Shown: one piece after another, positions 1-7,636 of the stretch
Position numbering within the stretch: position 1 is the first letter of the stretch
How the letters are laid out: each line of letters begins with the position of its first letter
Assembly: GCA_001969505.1 (NCBI GenBank)
Contig: LSSK01001748.1
Span: forward strand, 1-11,829
DNA from: Zancudomyces culisetae
Taxonomy: Eukaryota; Kickxellomycota; Harpellomycetes; Harpellales; Legeriomycetaceae
Reading direction: 5' to 3'
DNA length: 11,829 bases
Notes under the pieces: model-generated
Database searches by the model: none
What the model was told of the DNA's origin: nothing
The model's input: the letters and a program-made list of their open reading frames with translations, nothing else
Position numbers and translations under genes: made by a program

Positions 1-219
1 GAGTCAATGTCCGTGAGTACTATCTCACCGACATTGTATAGGGATAATAGCTCAACTGAGCCTCCCTTGATGCACATCACGCTACGGGGTAGCAGTGCAT
101 CGATATCCAGTGATTATACCCGAACCGGTATGTCACGTGAAGAGACTAGTATTCAGAACTCTCAGGGTTTTGAATACTACGACAGATATTATTGTCGTGA
201 AATTACTGACGATTTATAA
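1..219 (+). pseudogene. Partial coding-like fragment, family also seen at 2632-2964
   Basis: A reading frame is open from the first base of the window (Glu-Ser before the first Met at 7) to a TAA at 217-219, so the 5' part lies outside the window. I do not recognise the protein. Its first 30 codons align without gaps to the minus-strand fragment at 2632-2964: both read E-S-M-S-V-x-T-x-S-P-T-x-Y-R-D, then a shared L-M-x-I-x-L. Many nucleotide differences are synonymous (TCC/TCG, GTG/GTA, ACT/ACA, TCA/TCT, ACA/ACG, TTG/CTA, ATC/ATT, CTA/TTA), the mark of past protein-level selection. The fragment is Ser/Thr-rich with no visible signal peptide, membrane segment or catalytic motif. It is GC-richer than the AT-rich DNA that follows it, and it folds into at least six successive hairpins. 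The end after about residue 60 may run into non-coding sequence. It may be an exon, a repeated gene remnant or part of an unknown mobile element. Confidence 0.45.
5..36. other. Hairpin, 12 of 13 paired, loop TACTAT
   Basis: Bases 5-17 (CAATGTCCGTGAG) pair with 24-36 (CTCACCGACATTG) with one C/C mismatch. It is the first of a chain inside the 1-219 fragment: GCTC/GAGC at 50-61, GATGCAC/GTGCATC at 69-101 enclosing GCTAC/GTAGC at 81-93, GTGA..ATACC/GGTAT.GTCAC at 110-136, TAGTATTCA/TGAATACTA at 147-179, and CGACA/TGTCG at 180-197. Confidence 0.7.
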
Positions 220-220
220 T

Positions 221-279
221 CCTTTTTCCCACTGGGTTTTTTTGATTGTAAATTCCGATAGTAATTTTACGACAATCAA
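221..279. other. T-run module followed by hairpin
   Basis: Bases 221-243 read pyrimidine run, CCC, ACT, GGG, then a run of T. It is one case of a module that recurs in the window (see findings). It is followed by a hairpin, 242-249 TTGATTGT with 272-279 ACAATCAA (8 perfect pairs); inner AT pairing from GTAAATT and AATTTTAC extends it. Confidence 0.5.
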
Positions 280-287
280 ATTCACAA

Positions 288-360
288 TGATGTCATCATA
301 TTACATCACAGTGAACGTAAATCAGTTGACGTCACTGTGAATGTAAATCTAATGACATCA
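288..360. promoter_or_regulatory. Cluster of three CRE-like octamers
   Basis: TGATGTCA (288-295), TGACGTCA (327-334) and TGACATCA (353-360). The middle one is the perfect palindromic CRE/ATF-type bZIP site; the others differ from it by one base. They are embedded in the 26-bp tandem array. The site type is known biology. That the cluster works as a regulatory element here is inference, and no gene start lies close by. Confidence 0.3.
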
Positions 361-375
361 CTGTGAATGTAAATC
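306..375. repeat. Tandem repeat, 26-bp unit, about 2.7 copies
   Basis: Units start at 306, 332 and 358. Each begins with the odd palindrome TCACAGTGA or TCACTGTGA, followed by AYGTAAATC and then a diverged tail. A degenerate earlier unit may begin at 282. It is too short and too few in copy number for a CRISPR array or a satellite. Confidence 0.75.
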
Positions 376-736
376 GATCTAGTTCAACTGTCGTGAGTCA
401 TTACAACTCACATCAATTAAAACAATGTTTTATGTTTTCATTTGAATTAGGCTATCTTTATTAATTTATAGTAATAATTATTTAGTATATTTATAAGTAT
501 ATTTAGCGTTTCTAAAAGTATAAAAGACGTTCAAATTCTCGTCAGAGAAGAGAAAACAACTATTTTATTTTATCAATTACATAATAACATATATAACAAT
601 AATAATAAAAATATAAAATATAAAATATAATATATAAAATATAAAATATTAATATTATCAATAATAAATGTTAGTCTATTAATACAAGATATTAATACGA
701 CATAATTATGTAAAATTACATGTTTAACCTCCTACT
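376..736. other. AT-rich non-coding stretch
   Basis: No gene is visible. It contains one short hairpin (GTGAGT/ACTCAC near 394-412) and a low-complexity AAAATATAA-type tract at about 590-660. The outer edge near 710-736 (AATTACAT then CCTAC) still resembles the sequence next to the inverted copy R at about 6431-6452, so the copy A/R homology may reach a little further out than annotated. Confidence 0.6.
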
Positions 737-926
737 GAGTAATATAATTACCTAGTATTATACAGGACGGGACTTTTATAATTATTATTAGGACTATAAT
801 TATTGTGTGAGAAAAAGACAATTTCTTAACTAATTCAAAACTAGACTATTTAATGCATAAAATTTTACTATTTAAATTATCAATAAAATACAAGGAAATA
901 CAGTTATATAATTCCACTATATAACA
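737..926 (+). repeat. Dispersed repeat, copy A
   Basis: A repeat of about 190 bp. Its core includes TATACAGGACGGGACTTT, then TTAGGACTATAATTATTGT, a purine tract GAGAAAAAGACAAT, and ends near TATAATTCCACTATATAACA. It is directly repeated as copy B (962-1147) and inverted as copy R (6241-6436). There is no ORF and no clear terminal inverted repeat or target duplication. It could be a solo LTR, a MITE or another short non-autonomous element. Confidence 0.7.
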
Positions 927-961
927 TTATGTTTAAATATTACATGTATAAGCTTTGACTT

Positions 962-1147
962 AGTATAATAATTACCCAGTATTATACAGGACGGGACTTT
1001 AATAATTATTATTAGGACTATAATTATTGTGGGAGAAAAAGACAATTTATTAATTAATTCAAAACTAGACTATTAATGCAGAATTAATACCAACTAAATT
1101 AACCAATAATATACAAGGACATACAGGTATATATTTCTACTATATAC
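962..1147 (+). repeat. Dispersed repeat, copy B
   Basis: A direct copy of repeat A, offset by about 224 bp. The GGACGGGACTTT core and the TTAGGACTATAATTATTGT block are nearly identical. The second half, after the CTAGACTAT block, is more diverged and has small deletions. Tandem placement of two copies in one orientation suggests local duplication or repeated insertion. Confidence 0.7.
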
Positions 1148-1790
1148 AAATTTTTATTGTATGTTGCCATGTTTATGGTCCCATTTAGTGTTTTTTACAC
1201 CAAATAACACACGGGACGGGTCATATTACTTACCTTTTAAATATATGCTGCGAATAATTATATAGTTATTTTGATTTAGTAAAAGAGGACATTTATTTAG
1301 TTTACCAAAAATTTCAATTTTATACTATAAAATCTACAAAAAATATAACTAAAAATTACAACACACAATTAACCAATGGAAATTTTCGCCTATTGTAGGC
1401 ATACAACATTTTAATGAATAAAATAAAAAAATAATAAAATCATGTTTGGTTATATGTGTATTTAAAACTAATTATTATATCATATAAATGTATTTTATAC
1501 TATATACTAACAGTATTCTTGTATAGCTAGACACACGTTTATATTTTGTGTAGTGATATTTTATTTAATGTTCTGAGGGGGATGCCTCTAACCCCCTAAA
1601 TTTACAGTAGGTGTTTTATAAATAATCTAAACTAAAATTTCTAACTAATAAATCGTTGAACAAAAACCACCAGGGGAAAAAGATCCAATCTAAATATAAC
1701 GATAAAATAAATAACTAGTAACTATTATAAAAATTGAGATTAGAATGCGCAATGATTTTGGTTCACATCGTATTATTATACGACATTTAA
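1148..1790. other. AT-rich non-coding stretch with one G/C hairpin
   Basis: No gene is seen. A distinct hairpin lies at 1576-1597: AGGGGG pairs with CCCCCT around a 10-base loop, standing out in very AT-rich DNA. Bases 1656-1691 carry the recurring T-run module on the minus strand (TTGGAT, T run, CCCCTGGTGG, T run, TTCAA). A third scrap, CACGGGACGGGTC, near 1210 recalls the core of repeats A/B but is too short to call. Confidence 0.55.
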
Positions 1791-2219
1791 TGTAATATTT
1801 TATTATATTATTAAATATTTTTACCCGTTATGGGTGATTAGTGTCACTACACCCTACCTCACTCGATGCTGAATAGGTATTCTACTACACAGTCTAAGAA
1901 TGTCGTAACTTTAAATGTAGACACTTATGAAACTTATATTATATTATCTGACTTTATTTTCATTTTTTTATAAAACTATCTAAATAACTATATATAAAAA
2001 CTATATAAAATTAACTATCTAAAAAACTATTATCTCCTCTACCCATTATAATATCCCGAACTGATATCAACTATTAGAAATTATATAAAACCCTCCACAG
2101 GGAGAAAGGTCCAATCTCCACCAATAATATAATAATAAAACTAATTATAAATAGATAAATGTAAACAAAGTGCTATCCAATCACCAGCCGGTGGGTGTTC
2201 ACTATCATTTTTGATATGA
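1791..2219 (+). repeat. Left arm of a 429-bp near-perfect inverted repeat
   Basis: From TGTAATATTT at 1791 to TTGATATGA ending at 2219, this stretch is the reverse complement of 5022-5449. I counted about four differences (three substitutions and one single-base indel), so roughly 99% identity. Homology stops abruptly at both edges. The arm holds a minus-strand copy of the T-run module (2087-2117, CCCTCCACAGGG core) and no ORF. It could be the terminal repeat of a foldback-type element or a recent inverted duplication. Confidence 0.9.
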
Positions 2220-2631
2220 CAGTGTCTGTCGTGAGAATGAAACGACAATGGCCATTTACATGATGATTGGTGTGTGAGGGAAACGTTTTTCCTTACGGGG
2301 TTTTTTTATCGTACCCCACACACTGCCATTGTTGCTATTTATATATACTAAGTTTATACATTATATCAATATTATTCTATTTGTTTCACACATTTTATAC
2401 TTTTATTTATACTTACCAAATTACTCTTTAAATTTATATATAAGCAACTGATTTTATCATTTGAGGAACGGGGGGTTTTTCGGATAGCATTTTTAAGTAC
2501 ATCATATTTATTTTCAACATTAATGAAAATAATGAATTTAGGCATATAAGTTCCTGTTTATAATATTAAAAACAGAAAGTATATAGCAAATCTCTTGAAA
2601 ATAATAATTAGTTTATAATAGTTAAACATAC
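2220..2631. other. AT-rich stretch with a long compound hairpin
   Basis: No gene is supported. Bases 2243-2252 (CGACAATGGC) pair with 2325-2334 (GCCATTGTTG, 9 of 10). Nested inside, GTGTGTG 2270-2276 pairs with CACACAC 2317-2323, and GGAAA 2279-2283 with TTTCC 2288-2292. The loop side holds GGGG followed by seven T. A second G-run/T-run (GGGGGGTTTTT) is at about 2470-2480. Confidence 0.6.
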
Positions 2632-2964
2632 AACATGTCGCAGAGTGGGATCTTTCGGTAATCCCACTCGCGCTCTCACCACGTGCCAAGCTTGTAGAAG
2701 CTTGTTCTGTGGTCTCGGTTACACTCCTCTTGTGTAACTGAATGTTCATTAGGATGTTCTCGGATGAGACACTATCCCTATATCCCGTCGGAGATGGTGT
2801 ATCTACCGACATGCTCTCCGGGCTTCTACGGATCTGGATCAGTCGGACGCTTTCCGTCAGTTCCCCAAGGGTTCGAGAACTGAGTGTCCCGATATCCTGG
2901 TCTATGCTATTGCCCCTGGTACTGTTGGAGGTGGATCACGAATCACTCTATGACTCTCATACAC
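2632..2964 (-). pseudogene. Degraded exon-like fragment, relative of the 1-219 fragment
   Basis: This GC-richer island of 333 bp in AT-rich DNA is coding-like on the minus strand. The frame containing E-S-M-S-V-D-T-P-S-P-T is open from 2935 (after TGA 2938-2936) through the Met at 2812. The stretch from 2964 to about 2905 is open in a different frame (V-Y-E-S-H-R then a Pro-rich run) before a TAG at 2904-2902. I infer a frameshift, hence pseudogene. The edges look like splice sites: TTTTTGTATTCAG just upstream and GTATGT just downstream (2631-2626), so it may be an old internal exon. The product is unknown, with no recognised domain. About 30 codons match 1-219 with mostly synonymous change. 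The frame continues to 2558, but past about 2630 it is AT-rich and probably not coding. Confidence 0.45.
2643..2810. other. Hairpin chain inside the minus-strand fragment
   Basis: Successive stems: GAGTGGGAT 2643-2651 with ATCCCACTC 2661-2669 (9 perfect); CAAGCTT 2687-2693 with AAGCTTG 2698-2704 (7 perfect); GTTACAC 2718-2724 with GTGTAAC 2732-2738 (7 perfect); TCTC/GAGA 2758-2769; GTCGG/CCGAC 2787-2810 enclosing AGAT/ATCT. Their order corresponds to the hairpins in 1-197 read on the other strand. Confidence 0.7.
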
Positions 2965-3390
2965 CTGAATACAAAAATTTTAATCATAATTATTATTTCA
3001 ATATTTGTTAATTTGAATTAAATTTATTAAACTTAGTATATTAATCTTAATCCTTTTAGATGATCATGGAAGGGGTTTTCGTATCCACCCTAGTGTCCAT
3101 TTTAAATAAGATAATAGTAATTATTGATAAAGTGTTTTTTTAAACTAACTATATTATAACAAGTTTCATACTTAATATAACTTAAACCTTAAACAATATT
3201 ATAATATAACTATATGTAAAATTGTCACACCATTTTGTGTATGATATAAATTATACTTTTAACGGTGAGAACACAGTAACATGTTTAATTTAATTAAAAT
3301 TTAGTATGAAAACATCATTATACTAAATTTCTTATTTTTTTGTGGACTCAGTTGTGAGATTTATTTAATGCAGAGTCGAGGTAAAATTAT

Positions 3391-3514
3391 TCTTAATTGA
3401 ACTCTTACGACAATGTTGTAAGAAAAAGCATCAAATTAAATTTACCATTGTCGTTGCAGATTATTGCAGCGAATTTAATTTTGAAATAATGTTTCCTGTG
3501 CAATTCAATTAAGA
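3391..3514. other. Nested hairpin with mutually exclusive inner stems
   Basis: The outer stem is TCTTAATTGAA 3391-3401 with TTCAATTAAGA 3504-3514 (11 perfect). An inner stem is ACGACAATG 3407-3415 with CATTGTCGT 3446-3454 (9 perfect). The left strand of that stem can instead fold on itself as CTTACGACAATGTTGTAAG (3404-3422). A small TTGCA hairpin follows at 3452-3471. Such alternatives are typical of structured RNA, but transcription is not shown. Confidence 0.6.
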
Positions 3515-4315
3515 GTACAAAAATTAAAACCATGCTAAAAATTTTGTCAATTTAACAGCCAACTTATTAGTACAAATCGATTTATTTTATAGAAATTCGA
3601 TTTTAATATATTAGTTTATATTTTTTTAAACAATTTTATTAGAAAATTAATAGTATAATTGCAAAATAAGTAAATCCGATTAAAATCACGCTAACCAAAA
3701 AATACACATATACAGTGCGGCGAAATAAATGTTTTATAGTGTAAGGAAAAGGCTATTTTATCTATATTTTCTAGGTATTGGATGAATTATTTAAATATAT
3801 TGATTTTTACCAAAAATTCAAAAGATGTCAAGTTTTGTTCTTTCACGAGGGTTTATTTGAAATTGGGTACTGGAAGATATGGTAAATCCTGTGGCAGTAA
3901 TAACCACATTTCTAATGAAACGTGTTTGATATTAGTGGTATTTTTTTAAATAAATACCATTGGACTAGTGATAAAAATATAATTGAATTCTACCAAAATA
4001 GTAAGGTTGGTTTAGATGTTTAATTTAAAACTTATATTTACTTTATTTAATATAAATTGCCAATAAATCTAATCTTCTTCAATAATTTAAATGAATTTTT
4101 TTTAGTTATTATATCATATTTTTCAAATTTTTATGTTACTTTTTGACTTTACCTACTATAGTAAATACCCATAGAGTATAAAATTAACTTCAATGATAAC
4201 TTGTGATAAATAAATTACGACAAAATGTCAAATATAATTGGCGTGATTACCCCCTGGACTACAAAAATAAGTGATTTAGAATTTATTAGTATTAGTCATA
4301 TTTATATTTTGTATG

Positions 4316-4361
4316 TAGAAGATTGGACTTTTCTATCGAAGAGGATTTTTTCCAACTTCTA
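4316..4361 (+). other. T-run module hairpin
   Basis: TAGAAGATTGGA (4316-4327) pairs with TCCAACTTCTA (4351-4361), one bulged A. The loop carries CTTTTCTATCG, AAGAGGA and a T run. The same TTGGAC, pyrimidine run, G cluster, T run arrangement occurs in both LTRs. Confidence 0.55.
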
Positions 4362-4861
4362 TGATAATTAGTTCTGTTGTTTTCAATTTTCTATTAAGAA
4401 GTTACTTTTTGGAATAAGCTTAAGATATATTTTTGCAAGTATTTAGCATAATAAATAATAAATTAATTAACACAATTGTCTACAATTACTTCATTGCTAG
4501 TTAGTGTAGTGAGTTAGTCTTAATACTCACTCGAGATGTAAATAGCAAAGTGTTTAGGCACTTAAATGCCCATAGTAAAATAGTCGTAAGAAAAGTTGTA
4601 TAAAGTATAAAATTGTTGAGTGTATTACGTTACGAAGAAGCTAGAATCACTATTTCTTAATGTTTAAAATTGGTCCAGGACCTTCCTAAAATAACAAGTA
4701 AACTATAGTTAATAATCTTTTATTTATTTGTCGATAATATAATAAACGCTAGAAGAAAGAGTATAAAATTTCGAACAAGGTATCCTTAGACCATGTCGTC
4801 GCTATTTAAGTAGTTTGTAATATAAAGTGTTATAAAATCCTAATAGTAATAAAGTAAACTT

Positions 4862-4937
4862 TTGTCAGATTGTTGCTACAAGAAGGAAAACCACAATGGT
4901 GAAAACAGATGTGCAAGCATCTGCAACAATCAGACAA
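4862..4937. ncRNA. Three-way-junction-like fold, possible structured RNA
   Basis: TTGTCAGATTGTTGC (4862-4876) pairs with GCAACAATCAGACAA (4923-4937), 14 of 15. Within it sit two small hairpins: ACCA/TGGT at 4890-4900 with loop CAA, and CAGATG/CATCTG at 4906-4923 (last pair shared with the outer stem). It does not have tRNA, snoRNA or 5S hallmarks that I can see. The fold is seen in the sequence; that it is an RNA gene is a guess. Confidence 0.3.
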
Positions 4938-5021
4938 TCAGACTATCAGTATGAATAATAGAGATTTACAGTAGATAAACCTACTATACATTAGAATCTA
5001 TATATTCATACGACACAAATT

Positions 5022-5449
5022 TCATATCAAAAATGATAGTGAACACCAACCGGCTGGTGATTGGATAGCACTTTGTTTACATTTATCTATTTATAATTAG
5101 TTTTATTATTATATTATTGGTGGAGATTGGACCTTTCTCCCTGTGGAGGGTTTTTTATAATTTCTAATAGTTGATATCAGTTCGGATATTATAATGGGTA
5201 GAGGAGATAATAGTTTTTTAGATAGTTAATTTTATATAGTTTTTATATATAGTTATTTAGATAGTTTTATAAAAAAATGAAAATAAAGTCAGATAATATA
5301 ATATAAGTTTCATAAGTGTCTACATTTAAAGTTACGACATTCTTAGACTGAGTAGTAGAATACCTATTCAGCATCGAGTGAGGTAGGGTGTAGTGACACT
5401 AATCACCCATAACGGGTAAAAATATTTAATAATATAATAAAATATTACA
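5022..5449 (-). repeat. Right arm of the 429-bp inverted repeat
   Basis: The reverse complement of 1791-2219 with about 99% identity. Its T-run module (about 5124-5156, CTCC-CTGT-GGAG then TTTTTT) is on the plus strand. Immediately outside the outer end, 5447-5458 reads ACAACACATGTC, identical to the 12 bases spanning the start of the 5' LTR (6459-6470). Confidence 0.9.
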
Positions 5450-6240
5450 ACACATGTCATATAGCAAATTGACAATCGATTTGTAACTGGTTACGAATCC
5501 GAAATGCATTCGTTTTTTTTTTATCCTAGTGATTTTTCTAATAACATTTCGTTTTTTAATATAATTTTTTAGTAGTATCTTATATAAGTGTGTTTTAGTT
5601 AGTTTTTTTGATATAAGTTACACAATATATAGTTAATTTAGGAATAAAAAGATATACAACTTAGGTCTGAAATAGATCATAGTATTATTTAAAAATAGAA
5701 TAACATAGTTTTATATTGAGCATAGTTGTATAAAGTATAAGAGATACTTGCATAAAAACGTTAGTATCTGACACACTGTCATATAGTGACATGAACCCTT
5801 GGTGATAAACTAATATTATATGTTTATCATCAAGTGAAATAATTAAATTAATATATTTTTTTAGTTTTAGTTTTTTTAGTATTCAATGAAACTTATTCAT
5901 TGATGTTTTTTCTGAGAGAATTAATTTATTACTCATTTAATTTGTTTCAGTATTAGTTTATTTAATTAGTATTAGTACAATAGTTAGTTATTAGTATGTT
6001 TATAATACTAGGAAAAGTATTTAAAGGGTTAGTTATTGCTTAAGGAAATAAATATCATTCTATCATTCATGCTTTATAGTAGTAAATAAATAGTAATGGT
6101 CAACTCCAGATGTTTATATTAAGTTTATAAAAGTTTCAACCAAGTTTATATTTATATCAATAATTATACGATACATATTATACATATATAAATAAGAAAA
6201 ATATTTATAATTATAAGTAAAAATTTAATTATACAACAAC
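5450..6240. other. AT-rich non-coding stretch with hairpins
   Basis: No gene is seen. Hairpins: GTAAC/GTTAC 5483-5494 next to CGAAT/ATTCG 5494-5512; TGTCA/TGACA 5777-5791; CTTGGTGATAAAC 5798-5810 with GTTTATCATCAAG 5822-5834 (12 of 13); TCAATGA/TCATTGA 5883-5903. The rest is T-rich or A-rich filler. Confidence 0.6.
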
Positions 6241-6436
6241 TGTTATATAGTGGAATTATATACCAGTATTCCATTGTATTTTATTGGTTAATTATATAGT
6301 AAAATTTTATGAAATAAATAGTCTAGTTAAGAATTAATTAAGAAATTGTCTTTTTCTCTCACAATAATTATAGTCCTAATAATTAATATAAAAGTCCCGT
6401 CCTGTATAATACTGGGTAATTATATTACTCTGTAGG
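6241..6436 (-). repeat. Dispersed repeat, copy R (inverted)
   Basis: The reverse complement matches copy A (737-926) along its length, including the GGACGGGACTTTTATA core and the TATAATTCCACTATATAACA end, with visibly more divergence than the 429-bp arms. The A/R pair therefore forms an older outer inverted repeat around the younger inner one. The LTR retrotransposon begins 30 bp beyond its end. Confidence 0.7.
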
Positions 6437-6466
6437 ACATTAAAATGTAATTGTCAACACAACACA

Positions 6467-6812
6467 TGTCGTGTAGAGATACGACGAGAACTTGTAAGCA
6501 ACATGCTTTTATTTATTGGTTATTAGGTTTTAGTTTTAAATTGTTAATTATATTGGACTTTTTCAATCCTTTTGTGGTTTTTGTCCAATAGTCTTTAAAT
6601 TATAAATTAGTATTAAAAATTGTATGGAATTTTGGGAGTAAAAGGAAAATCCTTACAGAAATTATTTAGTGATTTTTAATCTGAAAATAAACAATATATT
6701 GAATCCACTAGCAATTAAAGATTATACTGTTATAATAAGTATAAAATATAAGATACAGTGATAATTAATTAAATAAGTAAATAATATATAAAACAAGAAA
6801 TTTAATTCATCA
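6467..6812 (+). repeat. 5' LTR (346 bp, TG..CA)
   Basis: It begins TGTCGTGTAG and ends AATTCATCA, matching 11344-11691. It should carry promoter and polyadenylation signals. TATAAAATAT at 6740-6749 is a possible TATA box, though many similar AT words exist. Internal folds: GTCGT/ACGAC at 6468-6485, AAGCA/TGCTT shortly after, and ATTGGAC 6552-6558 with GTCCAAT 6583-6589 (7 perfect) enclosing the T-run module. Confidence 0.93.
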
Positions 6813-6813
6813 G

Positions 6814-6831
6814 TGGCGCTCCAAGCTAGGC
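6814..6831 (+). other. Primer-binding-site-like sequence
   Basis: TGGCGCTCCAAGCTAGGC starts one base after the 5' LTR. Metaviral primer sites begin with TGG, complementary to the CCA end of a tRNA, at this position. I could not assign the tRNA from memory; the site would pair with a tRNA ending ...GAGCGCCA. Confidence 0.6.
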
Positions 6832-6868
6832 CGGATTAAGGAGATATATTGGAAGAGGTCAGATTCAA

Positions 6869-7636
6869 ATGGAAAATTTAAACACATTCGAGGCAGCTAC
6901 AAGAGAGGATCCTGAGGAATGGATCGCAAGCTTTGAGCTGGTAGCTAAGCTGAACAAGTGTGATGGTGTTGACTGGGTGGATTTTGTACAGCTGTATTTA
7001 GGAAAGATTGAAAAGCTATGGTACAGGAAGAACAAACTCACAGTTAAGGATTGGGATGATTTTAAAAAGAAGTTCAAGCGGAACTATCAAGTGAAAGAGC
7101 AAAGATTTCACCATTTTGAGAAACTGAAGGATATTAGACAATCAGGATTTGAAACTGTAGCAGAGTTTGAGAACCAGCTGGAAGACATACTTGGGAAAGC
7201 TGGAATTACGGAAGAAGCCGCAAAAGTGGATTGGTTGCTAAGTGCGCTTGATCAAGATGCTAGAGTAGCTATAAAAGGAAGTGGCATTACTGCATGGTAT
7301 GACATCATTCAGAACCTGAAGAGTATGTATATAGCCCAAAGTTCCAGACCAGAGGTGAAGAGTACGGTAAACAAGCAAAAGACAAAAGTGGTAACAACAG
7401 GGAAGTCTATTAAGCAAATGACAAATGAGAATCTGGGTTACGAGCAGATGGTACAAAAAATGGATGAATGGAGTTTGAATCTGCTTAATAAAGTAGATCA
7501 AGTGATAGAAAAAAGACTCAAGGAAAGTAGCAGCCGCAGATATAACAGTGACAGGCCGAGAGTAGTAAAATGTTACTATTGTCACGAGGAGGGTCACAAG
7601 AAGTATGATTGTGACAAGTTCAGAGAGCAGATGTGA
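6869..7636 (+). CDS. gag: Gag polyprotein (capsid plus CCHC zinc knuckle)
   Basis: A 255-aa protein that would assemble the particle and bind element RNA in the cytoplasm. The N-terminal half fits the retrotransposon Gag family: residues about 8-26 (E-D-P-E-E-W-I-A-S-F) and about 42-75 (Y-L-G-K, L-W-Y, D-W-D-D-F-K-K-K-F) are the usual pattern. A basic linker, about residues 160-232, leads to a zinc knuckle of form CX2CX4HX4C with C235, C238, H243 and C248. The ATG at 6869 is the first in frame and follows a 56-bp leader from the LTR, so I accept it. The TGA at 7634 ends the ORF, but the same frame continues into the linker and pol. It is therefore unclear whether this stop is the natural gag end or the first of the nonsense lesions. 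The length is normal for a compact Ty3-type Gag. Confidence 0.9.
   Translation: MENLNTFEAATREDPEEWIASFELVAKLNKCDGVDWVDFVQLYLGKIEKLWYRKNKLTVKDWDDFKKKFKRNYQVKEQRFHHFEKLKDIRQSGFETVAEFENQLEDILGKAGITEEAAKVDWLLSALDQDARVAIKGSGITAWYDIIQNLKSMYIAQSSRPEVKSTVNKQKTKVVTTGKSIKQMTNENLGYEQMVQKMDEWSLNLLNKVDQVIEKRLKESSSRRYNSDRPRVVKCYYCHEEGHKKYDCDKFREQM

Larger units (their letters stand above)
2965..5021. other. Long AT-rich non-coding interior with scattered hairpins
   Basis: No gene can be supported over these 2 kb; reading frames are short and AT-biased. Recognisable structures are annotated separately at 3391-3514, 4316-4361 and 4862-4937. Smaller ones are GTGAGT/ACTCAC near 4510-4531 and GGTCCAGGACC at about 4673-4683. 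No RNA gene, transposase or satellite was recognised. Confidence 0.6.

Noticed and set aside
95-340. Second plus-strand frame overlapping 1-219
   Set aside because: Runs through AT-rich sequence and the tandem array; the 1-219 frame is the one supported by the relative at 2632-2964.
306-375. CRISPR-like array
   Set aside because: Units are contiguous and diverged, with no spacer/repeat alternation, and the context is eukaryotic.
1205-1240. Third direct copy of the A/B repeat
   Set aside because: Only a dozen bases of the GGACGGG core are similar.
2742-3011. 89-codon plus-strand frame
   Set aside because: Opposite-strand shadow of the minus-strand fragment 2632-2964; the synonymous pattern supports the minus strand.
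1791-5449. Autonomous DNA transposon with terminal inverted repeats
   Set aside because: No transposase frame inside and no convincing target duplication; kept only as an inverted repeat.
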